From positions 214,293,982-214,357,981 of the forward strand of contig CP136063.1 in the NCBI GenBank assembly GCA_032622095.1: DNA of 64,000 bases, given 5' to 3'. The notes beneath the pieces were generated by a model that ran no database searches, had not been told where the DNA came from, and was given only the letters and a program-made list of their open reading frames with translations. This stretch comes from Siphonodentalium dalli. Its lineage: Eukaryota > Mollusca > Scaphopoda > Gadilida > Siphonodentaliidae. The position numbers and the translations under genes are program-made. Positions 12,701 to 24,700 of the stretch are shown piece by piece; positions within the stretch are counted from its first letter, which is position 1, and each line of letters opens with the position of its first letter.

Positions 12701-15700
12701 CACGTCAGACATAAGTTGTCAACAAAAAAAAGAAATGGTGCCTTACCATACGTATTCATTCCTGGAAATAAATTGACATTTCCACTACTATCCCCCTTTT
12801 GTGCACAAAATTTCAGTATAGAAAAATACCCCCACCCCATACCAAATTTGGCGACCAACGTAGACGCTTGACGAACAATCCCACACAAATGGCAGAGGAA
12901 TTAACATAGCCTATGAATTTCTGTTTTCTTTCACATTAAACAGCCGAAGAGACTATACACCATTCGGCTGTCGGTAATTTGTCTACGCTGACTCGAGTTT
13001 CCCTACACATATACCAAGGGGCATAATTTCAATTACTTAGTTGCTTATAACATATGTGCAACCAAAAAGGTGTTGAATTTTGCTTATATATATATATATC
13101 AAATTGTCACAGAAAACATATTAATAAAAAACGTGTTTTCCATACAAAAACTACATCATTTCTCCCTGTATTGGGCCGTATTTGACCCCCTGTTCTCGAC
13201 ATTTGGTACAAAATACAACTTTGTCGGGGCACCTATGTTCCACGTTTACCCCAGCAGACATCACACCATTGGAAATCTAGCCATTGTTTTACCGTTTTAT
13301 GTCTTACGTGACAACATGCTATTTTTAATAGATGTCGTATGGATGTGAAGTGTGCTTAACAGAATAAGTTTTAAAAACAACATAAATACCACCAAAAAAA
13401 GCCTGATTTTCGAATCGAAAATCATTTGATTTATTCGCGGAAAACACACAGGTTTGACAATCTAACTGGATATCAGTAATAATAATCTTCAAGACGAACA
13501 AAAAGTAACATTTCATAACATGGAAAGAAATTACAAATTTGTGACTTGGGCTCGAAACTGTTGTTTGCTGCGTCCGAAGAATTTTCATATCCATTCCCAA
13601 TAACAAATCGAGAATAGTCGGATCACTAAAAACGACAAGAGGCGGCTGGGCTCCACTTTTCGGCATTAAAATGTGCACTATTTGTCCCAAATAATCCATT
13701 TTCACAAAACACCCAATTTGAGGCATTCAATCTGAATTTTGTTGCAAAGGGTTAATTTTCCAGATTATGTGGCGCTGCAATACGCATTTGGGTCCCTAAT
13801 TTTGTTCACTCGACGACTTTATTTGATTGGTGGCCGAAATCTGCACCCCGTTGCCCTACAAGCCGATGATACCACAAAACACGATTTGTGCCTATCGGAT
13901 TTCCGATAGGCGATAGTGTTAGGGTTAAGCCATGACCACGATTCATTGCGGTACTGAGCCAAACTTGAAATATTTTGGCATTTGTAATTCCGCGTCGGAC
14001 ACTAGTTGTCAAAAAAAATGTGCCTTACCATACTTATTCCCCCAAATAGATTTCATTTCCACAACTACCCCCTTTTGTGCAAAACAATTCAGTATAGAAA
14101 AATACCCACACCCCTACCAAATTTGGCGACCAACGTAGACGCTTGACGCACAATCCCACACAAATGGCCGAGGAATTAACATAGCCTATGAAATTATGTT
14201 TTCTTTCATATTAAACAGCCGAAGAGCTTATACACCATTCAGATGCCAGTTTTTTTTATGCTGACTCGAGTTTCCTTACAGAAATGCCAAGAGGCATAAT
14301 TTCAATTATTTAGTTGCTTATAACCTAGTAAACTCCCCTACCGCGGACCCAACTAAAGTTTATTGAGAAATGTAAACATGCTCGTTACTTGAATGCCGGA
14401 TTATAATCTTAGTCAAATACAACCGATATAGTCATACATATGTTTGCCACAATGCTACCTGTCATTATCAAACAGTTACGATCACAATTACTACCAACAT
14501 TCCAAACTCGTCGCTACCAAATGTCCTGGTAATTTGCCACCTATATATTTTGAAAGTCATTATAATGGCATGTTCAAAAATCCATGGTTGCAATTTCAAC
14601 GTCTCATATTGGTATGAAAAACACGATTTTGAAAAACGCAGGAATATTTTACCTGCGACTGCTTTCCGAGCACAAATGTACTCAGGCCAGGTGATGTCAT
14701 GCACACACATATACAAAGGTTGAAAAGGGACTTGATATAGTATGCAATGTGCAGACAGTCTGCATGCTGCAGACTGCATGCGAAGACTCATTCCCTGGGA
14801 GGCATTATAAAATTGGACTTTGTGAATGTGTCACACAGCATGTGAATCCACTGAAACAATTAAGTAAACAATGCAGTTGATCTTGTATAGTCAGGATTCT
14901 CATGAGAAATGCACATGTGCACTGTAACGCGCCTGTGGAAAAATCGGCAAAGCCATCAAGCAACACAAATTGGGATCTGTTTGCAGCAATTGGAAAATAG
15001 AAAATTAATTCATTTTGATTTTTTTGATTAGCCATGTGCCCATGTGCAGTAATGCCCTAATTAATCGACTCTCTAACCACAGCAGAATTATTGGTAACTT
15101 TTCAGATTTCCGAATAAATCCTGAAAAGTTACCCATAATTCTGCTGTGGTTAGAGAGTCGATTAATTAGGGCATTACTGCATATAGTCCACAAGCAGCTC
15201 ACACGAGTCGAACGCGAAATGCAATTCGTGTGAGTGTTGGGGTGGTTTAGACCGAATTTGGGATTCCAGGATATTCTTACACCGTTCAATAAACACCGCT
15301 TCGGTAGTTATGCATAGTTGTCATCCTATATGTTTCGAATGTCATAATCGGCCGCTATAAAATTGGTGTTTAGTGATCGGTTTGCTTATTGTTTTGCTTT
15401 AAACGTAGATGTGTACTTTAATGTATTTGAAGTATATCAATACTGGTATTTGTGAAAAGACCCGTGCACATGGACACGTTGCTATAAAATACAAGCAAAC
15501 TGAACCTGTTACATTCAAATATATAAACAAATGCATAAAAACTATAATCGGCGTGTCTCGATTGTTTGTTTTTCACTGTGTATGCAAGTAGCGGATACAT
15601 GTATATGTGATTTCTAGAGTTGTTTCAAAGTATATATAGTCTCCAGAGGGCCATTTCCGTTAGAATTCTTCTTGTAAAGCGCCAAAATGTGCGCATAGAA

Positions 15701-18700
15701 GTGGCGTAATGGTAGGGGATTCTCGCAGTGTTCTAAATATGTAGACCGAATATAAGGAACCCGCCCCTCCGTTATAAAGCAAGTACAAACCTGCTTGTTT
15801 TTCCGGGTATCGTGTCCCTGCTGCCCTCAGTGGATACATGACAACGAACTCGTCCCTCGGTTATAAAGCAAGTACAAACCTGATGCGCTCTGCATGTTGA
15901 CACATGACAACTAAAACGGCTCTCCGTTATAAACAAGTACTAACGTGTTTGCCCGGCAATGTATCGTGCCCCTGATGTGCTCTGTGGATACACGACGCCA
16001 TCTACCGTCAGCAGCGGCATCTGCCCAAGCGGTGTTTCTGAAATTAAATAAATGTATACCCATATACATGTACATGCAGATAATGCGTCCGAAGTCAATG
16101 ATGTACTTAAATGAACACCAGGCACTTGTCTAGTTACTGGCGGACACTATACACAACCGTAGGCAACATCGCCATTTGCAAGCAATTTACAGAATTATCA
16201 ATGAAGACGCCCCTTTGTATCTGACATATCTCCTACCAGCACGCTCCAGAGAACGATCGGAATATAACCTTAGATTTCCAAATAAATTTTATTCCTATTT
16301 CGCTAATACTGAACATTTTAAACAGTAATTTCTCACCATCCGTTGTTCTGGAATGGAACAAATTACCTGTGTATATTACCAATGCAACCTCCATTTCAGA
16401 TTTCAAAGCCAGTTTAGGAATTATAGACCCAATAACAACCCCCCTCTTATTTTTTTACAGGAAAAAGGAAAATTAATACAATACACTGTAAAATCCGGAA
16501 TCATTGTAGTGATCTCCGTTCGGATATGTTTGATAATCACATAAAATTATCCGATTCGCCTATATGCCCCAGTAAATTAGACAGTGAAGACGCCAATCAC
16601 GATTTTCATGTATGCCCTTTATTTATAGATCAGATAATTGACTTCTATCGAAATCTACGTATTAATGGCTTTCAATCATTAGAAGCAAATCATTTCTTAT
16701 ATGGGGTTAAAGGTATATCAAACCACAAGAATACTACGCTTTTTCGCATTACTCAATCTTTCATAGCTAAAACAAAGCGTTTTGAACAATCCCATGTATG
16801 ATATCATGGTTAATCTCGCCATTCATCTCTCAAACTGAATTCTAGGCTTTTCTTCATAACCGAGATGGGAATACAGATTAAAACCCGACATCCGCAGCAC
16901 ACACACTCTGCACTATACTATTTATAAAATCTGTGCTACATATCTGCTATGTATTTTTATTTATGTTCCCTGATTGTATCAGGAGAGGGGCAAATTGTAA
17001 GTTTTGTAACTTATGCCCCGATCCCTATGTATATTATCTTTATATATACATTAAATATGTTTAAAAGTTAACAAAGTCTAGTTACTGAAGATTTGGATAT
17101 ATGGTCCGGATTTGTCGTCTCCAGTTTAAATACGGTTTACGGAAACCCCTCGGTTTAAACCGCTGTTTGACAGCTAAACCATGTAGTTTAAACTCGATGC
17201 CGCAGGTCTAAGTGGCGAGTTCGGTTTAAACCCGGTCCAGTAATGATATGGTATAACAGTATAGTGTATCTATATCGTTGAGTTAAACACTTGTTCAGGA
17301 CTAATGTGAAACGCCGCTATCTATCGACAGCGAAAATAGGAAAATCAGATAACGAGTGTATTTTGATTCAAAACATAGGCGGGAAACGCTCACACAGTAC
17401 ACTGTATGGGGATAAGGTTTTTGTCAATCCCGATTAATTGTATGCGTTCTATAACCGTAAACCGGCAAATAAACAAGATCATTCGACAGTCCAGCAACCC
17501 TGCACGGGTTAGGGAGGCTTGACCGGTCTGAATGACATGACGAATCATTCTTTTCTGCGTGGACTGCCGTTTTCAATTGTTGCAAATCAGAATAATGGGT
17601 GGAGCTGTACATAATCTCGATTGAGAGCGTTTCAAATGTGAGAGCGTCGTTTTTGGGGTTACGTAGCGTTTTTCCGAAGACCCATAACTCCGAAGATCCG
17701 ATTCTCCGAAGGTCAGATTCTCCGACGCCCCGATTCTCCGAAAGCCCATAACTCCGAAGTCCCGATTCTCCGAAATCCCATAACTCCGAAGACCCATAAC
17801 TCCGAAAGCCCATAACTCCGAAGGCCTATAATTCCGAACGCCCATAACTCCGAAGGTCTATAACCCCGAAGGGCCGATTCTCCGAAGGTCCGATTCTCCG
17901 AAGATCCGATTCTCAGAAGATCATGTTTTATCGCTTATTAAATAGTGTACAGTCCAGTGGCGGGGTCAATGGGGCCCTAGGGAAGACCGCCCCCAAAAAA
18001 CATGTCAAATGTCATGTAAACGTCAGGAAATCCCTCCTATAAAGGCATTCAAATATTCACAGTGTTCCTGCCCAGGGGAGCCCCCGGACCAACGATTGGG
18101 GGCGACCCCTCCCATGTATGCGCTCCCCATGCTTTCGGCATATCATATGCATGATATATCCCCCACATATCCCCCACATATGCTAATTAATGTGCACCCC
18201 TAAATGGGAAACCTGGCTCCGCCACTGGTGTGCACCGGGTATATTATAACGAAACGCTGCAAGAATGCCAGAGTAGCCTAACATGCACAGGGGCGACAAG
18301 TTCTTCCCCGTTCACCCCTGTACATTTTACTCTGGCATCTCATGGGCCAACGTAACGTTATAGTATCTGGTGTATAGTCAGTGGCGGGCCAGGATTCACA
18401 TTTAGGTGGGGGCAGTAGGAAAAGTTTGAATATTTTGATGCCCCATGAACGATTTCCGGGCGTTTACATGACATTGGACATGTTTTGGTAGGGGCCCATA
18501 TTGTCTGAAATAGCAAGTAGAGGTTTAATGGGGTCAGTGGGAATTTTGGGACCCCTTGGCTTCGCCACTGGACTGTACACTATTTAGTAAACGATAATAC
18601 CCCGATAAAACAAAATCTTCGGAGAATCGGACCTTCGGAGAATCGGACCTTCGGAGTTATGGGCCGTCGGAGAATCGGCCCTTCGGAGTTATAGGTCTTC

Positions 18701-21700
18701 GGAGTTATAGGTCTTCGGAGAATCGGCCCTTCGGAGTTATGGGCTTTCGGAGAATCGGATCTTCGGAGTTATGGGCCGTCGGAGAATCGGGTCTTCGGAG
18801 TTATGGGCCGTCGGAGAATCGGGTCTTCGGAGTTGTGGGCCGTCGGAGAATCGGGTCTTCGGAGTTGTGGTCCTTCGTAGTAATAGGTCTTCGGAAAACC
18901 GGTCTGACACCGTTTTTGGATGATATCGTGTATATAGCCCATGGATTGTCATAGACGTGCATGAGTTAATTGAGGGCATGTCAATAACCATTCTATACCA
19001 GCCTACTTTTGGGGTGCTTGGTAAATAGATATAGTTTTTCTGTAAGCTCATCTCACCTAATTAGGTGGTCACATATGCCCCCTTAGAAGATAGACCCCTG
19101 TTTATTTGGACCGCCAAATCAGGTTTAAAGTCGATTTAAACTCTGAGTTTTAAACTGCAGATGACGAAACCGACCAAGATGTCACTTCTCTAAACTATCT
19201 GTATTGAGTCTGGTGTCGTAACATAATACGTTTAGTAAAAAAAACACCAGTCAATATGAGTGTTTACTCTTGGAAATATTGTTCTCTATTTTATCCCATG
19301 AATTGAATTCATCTTTAAGGATTGCTGAAGATTTAAATATTTCATGCCCGAACAACATAGGTGGAGATTTGAGTTAAAAATGGCGGGGATTGATCTGTAC
19401 GTATCCGACAAGTAATTAGTGGGGAATTTGTTGTTTTTTATAATAATAACTAGCAGGGTTACCCGGCGTTGCCCAGGTTAAAGTGACGTGAAACCCTCTG
19501 CATGCTGTGGATATTTGTTGGGAATAGAGAATACTCTTGCTCAAAGTGTTTCACGTATCCTCATAAATTGTATATTCAAATAGCATCACAAAACATGATT
19601 CTTACACAGTCATGGAATATAAGTAGTGGCTCACCTTGTCGATTGTCATTTTGTTTATCTCGATTAACCCGGTCCACCAATAATGATGTATTTATTTATT
19701 TTACAACTGCGTATACTTCAGACGTTATAATAAGATACATGAACATCATAAACACATTAGTTCGCAACAACACAAACGACAATTGGGTTTTACATATAGA
19801 GATGTATCAATCAACCTAGTGGGTTGGACTAAGATCTTGAGGACACCTGGCTGTCATATCTCCATGAAGATACAGATGTTTTAAAGAAATGTCCAGGTGC
19901 GAGCTCCTCTGGTCATGGTGCTATATATTGGCTGCGGACACATGTATATCACAGTAGTGATGGCATAGCAGGTGTGACAATTTATTATGGTAGAGTTGGG
20001 TGACAATTGGTCGTCATAATTAGTATGCCATAAACAGCAATGTTGCCCGCTGAGTTTCCGCACAATGAGTCGACTGGACCAATTAACCCATTGCGTTTCA
20101 CCAAGGTTGATCTCTACTCATTACGTTTTGCTAAATTGTATTCGCTACGATATATATAATTGCACGATCGATCGTCTAGAATTGTGTTTGATCATGGCCT
20201 GATTGCAATTCCTCATTCACTCATATGCATGTGCCACGTTTTGTATATGATCTCAATGCATGTTTATCTACTTACATTAATTTCATGAGTTTTAAGACAG
20301 TTCCGTATTTGCGTTCTTTATTTTGCGACGTTTAGTTCTAGGCATAAGGTTTGACTCACTTACATTTGATGATAAATTACAATGGCGATTTTTTCTTTGT
20401 AAGAACAATCATGACTGTTGACAGAAATGGGTTATTCATTAAGTTATGAAGTGGACTTGTGTGTTAGCATGCAAAATATAACACTGCGTGTTGAGTAAAG
20501 ATCAACAGCGACAAGACATTCGGGTATATACCTCCTTGAGAGATCGACCGTCGCTGGTAGAGCTTGGTAGACTCAGCAGCGGGCGACATGGCTTGCTATG
20601 GCATATTAATTATGACGACCAATTGTCACCAAACTCCACCATTATAAATTGTCACACCTACTATGCCATCGCTACTGTGATAACTGTGTCCGCATACATT
20701 GGCTAAATATTATGTTTAAAAGAAATGTTGCTGCGCACGTATATCAGCTACATGTGCCAGACACAGAGCGAGATTTTGAGTTGCTTATGTCAGTCAATGA
20801 GTCTGTTCTAAAATTTCCGCTGTATCGGGCAGATATACCCTTGTCAGATGTCAGTATTGGAGGATCATGAAAAGTCATGTGCTACTGACTGCGTTTTCTT
20901 TTATATCAGAAGAAAATATATTTGACTGCACACTGTGACCACTATTGTTGAACAGGCCTTCGATACATTTCCATATCTCTTGACAAATTGTAACTTTTTG
21001 GTGGAAACTGTATTGAATTGTGTTATAATATATATGCAATCCTCTGACGGTTCGAGGTCTCTCAGTTTGCCAGAATATATGTATCTCTTCGATATAATGA
21101 TAAATATACTTTTAATGCTTCTTCTATGTATCTCTTTTTGCTAGCTCATTATGTGAATGCCCTGATTGCCATCCCCATATAAATATGACAGTTGAGAAGA
21201 TATAATTGTTCAAGTGACTTAATTGGGTCACCATTAATTTTATAGAGATTGTGAAATTTGAACGCCCAAAACTCCTTAAAATGATATGAAGATGGCCTGG
21301 GTGACTATATATAACTTATATTGGTGGATATCGGCGAATAGCAATATTATCAATGATAGTGCATATCCTCTCGCCATCCGTGACCCAAACGGCACCAAAT
21401 GTGATTTAATTCATTTTATCATTAGAGAATAACGTGTATGAATTTGGTTGAAATTAGTGCTAAATATATTTGTATCAGCTTTGGTGCAATGCACGACTTT
21501 AGCGGCGCTACTTTTAACATATTTATACCACGTCCATTAGACTCATGGATGCATGATATACTGGAGATGATTATATATAGGGTTGGTGGTAATCAGCAAC
21601 TTAACAAATTCTTAGAATATTTATGACCCCCCCCCCCCCCATCTCTCACCCAAACGGCAGCAATTTGGCGTCTTTAAATCTCACACGATTATATTCCTCG

Positions 21701-24700
21701 TATCATAGAGAGGAATAATATATCAATTTGGTGGAAATCTGCGCTAAAAACGCAGACTCGAACAGCGCCATATCGTGATTATGTATGCGTTTGGTGGAAA
21801 TCACCATATTTTTTTTTATTTTGCCGACCTCCCCGTTTTCTTCCCCTGACACAAACAGCGTCACTTTAAAAATTGTTAATCCGCACCATTATCTTCCTCG
21901 TAAACCGTTACCCCTCTTAGAATGCCTTGGTGCCATCTCGATTGTACCCCGTGAAGTTATATATAGAACGCACACAGACAGGCAGAGAGACCGACAGCAT
22001 GATTTGATTTCTCGTATCATTTCAGACGAACGTGTCTGAATTTGATGGTAATTGGTACTAAAAATATTTTGTATCAGTTTTGGTGACCCTCCCGTCCCTA
22101 TTTCGCACTCAAGCGGTGCCACTTTTGTCACCGTTAAACCACACACTTGGACTCATTAGAGATTAGAGATGCATATATATAAAATTGGTGAAAATTGTCG
22201 AGTATACAAATTCATATCAAATTTAAGGTCCCCATATCCCTCACCCAGAGGGCACCAATTTGGTGTATCTAAACCACACGATAAGATTCCTCGTATCACG
22301 GAGAAAAATATGTATCAATCTGGTTTAAATTGGTGCTAGACATATTGTTATCATTTTTGTGTGTCCCTCTCACCTCTATACACCACTGACTCGAATGGCC
22401 CCACTTGTGACATCATTAAACCACACAATTACATTCATGATATCATGGAGATGATTATTTATAAGTTTGGTGCTAATTGGCGACTAAACAAATTGTTATC
22501 AAATTTGGTGCCCACCCTCCCCTCCCCATCTCTCACCCAAACAGCACCAATATGGTGTATTTAAATCACACGATTAGATTCATCGTATCATGGATAAGAA
22601 CGTGTATCAATTTGGTGGGAATTGGCGCTGAAAATATTGTGTATCAAGTTTTGTGCCCCTCTCCCTTTCAGTGCACCCTGACTCGAATGACGCCACTTTT
22701 GACAACTTTAAGCACAACATTCAACTCCTCATACCATGGGGATGATTTTGTATAAGTGTGGCGGCAATCTGCGACTAAACCCATTCTTATCAAATTTAGT
22801 GCCCACCCCCTACCCACAATCTATCATCCAAACGACACCAAGTTGGTGTCTTTAAATCGCACAATTAGATTCCTTGTATCATGAAGAAAAATATATATCA
22901 ATTTGGTGGAAATCGGGCCTTAATCGGCGCTAATATTAATTTATCAATTGTTGATGCCCCTCTCCCCTTCCGTGCATCCCTGACTCGAACAACGCCACTT
23001 TTGACATATTTAAACCACACCATTATATGGTTCATATCATGGGGATCATTATATGTAAGTTTCGTGGCAATCGGCGACAGAAAACAATTCTGCCCCTCCC
23101 CCTATTCTTCCCCTGACAACAACGGCGTCACTTTAGAAAATTCTAACCCCCGCCATTATCTTTCTCGTGAAAAGTTATCCCTAGTAGACCCCTTTGGTAT
23201 CATCTAGATTGTCCCATGTGAACTTCTATAGAACACAGACAGACAGACAGACATTCGCAAATATAGATATAGATAGTGAAGAGTTTGGACTGACATGGCC
23301 ATAAATTGGAAACCGTCCAACCATAGGTTCGACAATTGAAGAGCTTGTAGAGCTTGTAGAGCTTGTAGAGCTTGCAGAGCTTGAGGCCGGTCTCGATTAT
23401 TAGGTTTTATGCAGTTTTCAGGTTCAGAGTTCATAATTTCTTCCACCGGACAAAATAGTCATGGTCCCACCCCGCGGTGGTCAGTCAAAATCTGCTAAGC
23501 AATTCAAAGAGTTACCAGTTGCGAAATGCCAATCCAATTGGTGCAGATGGAATTATGCGAACTTGGAATTAAACCTGGCTCAAGGGTGTGGTTGGCAATT
23601 TTCCCAGTGGACACCCCAGCGGAGACTCTAGCAATTCCATGTAGAGGAATGTTACCAACGCACACACAGAAGTAAATTTATACTCCGAAACGGTTTAATT
23701 TATGCTTGCGCGGTCACGCAGCTTCATAATTAAACCAACAGCAGTCAGTGTACATGCAAATTGTGATATACTATACCAGTGGAATTATAATACAGGCTGC
23801 GTGACATTCAATCTATAGCGTCATCCCAATTGTGCATGTCATGGCACTTAGAATGCTAAACGTAACGCTAAAGGTTGTTCCACACCGGGCGCGTGCGAGC
23901 TATTATAACGGCCGTTTTCTAACGTCCGTAGCAGTTCAAAGCGCGCGATTTTTATGTCCACACCGCAAGCGACTGAAACGCTTCGTCGTGCGCGATAGTC
24001 AGGTTATTATTCTGTGTGTACGCTAATTTCAGGGGAGTCAGGTGGCTGCATGGGGGATACCCCCACCCCACACACTTATGACTAATGTGTAGGGTTTCTA
24101 CAAACAACATGTAGCCCTGCTACACAACCATTATTCATTTTTTATCTTAAACATATTTTACACAATAAATGGGTCAATTTATACACAAGTATACACACTG
24201 GTGTGCATAAAATCAACACCTATGCCTTACACATGTTGTGTAAATTCTGACACATATATATCGTAGACAAGAATGTAAAGTTCAGTATTCCGAACTGTGG
24301 GTATATAGTATTCATGGCAAATGGAGATTTATATGTTAAAACTTTCATGGCGTACAATGGTACGTAATATTTTGCTCTGTCATGTGTGAGTTTTCGTTTT
24401 AAATGAACAAACCATGGTCGTGGCGTGGTTGCACGTGATTAGTATTAACGTATTACAACAATCATATAAACAAGAGTAAGAGCAGTATTCTTCATGAAAG
24501 TTTTAACAAATATATCCTCATATATCATGAATACAATACTCACAAGTCCGAATTCTGAACTTACATTCCTTGTCTACAATTTGTTTATTCTCGTCACTCA
24601 AAATTACATGGGTATTGAGACAGTAGTAAATTGTATTCCAAAACATATACTCAAACAATATCGTCGTCATGTAGCAGACTATGAAACTGAAGGCACGCAA

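Noticed and set aside
13325-13726. Retroviral-type aspartic protease
   Set aside because: Only one weak GMD-like motif, with no Asp-Thr/Ser-Gly active site.
12616-14324. A complete LTR retrotransposon
   Set aside because: The repeats lack TG...CA ends and a primer-binding site, and there is no gag-pol between them.
15765-15911. Alternative functional exon 2 copies
   Set aside because: They lack the acceptor and the first half of the exon, so they cannot be spliced as exons.
23204-23446. Ala-Leu-Gln repeat peptide on the minus strand
   Set aside because: Translation of the GAGCTTGTA minisatellite.
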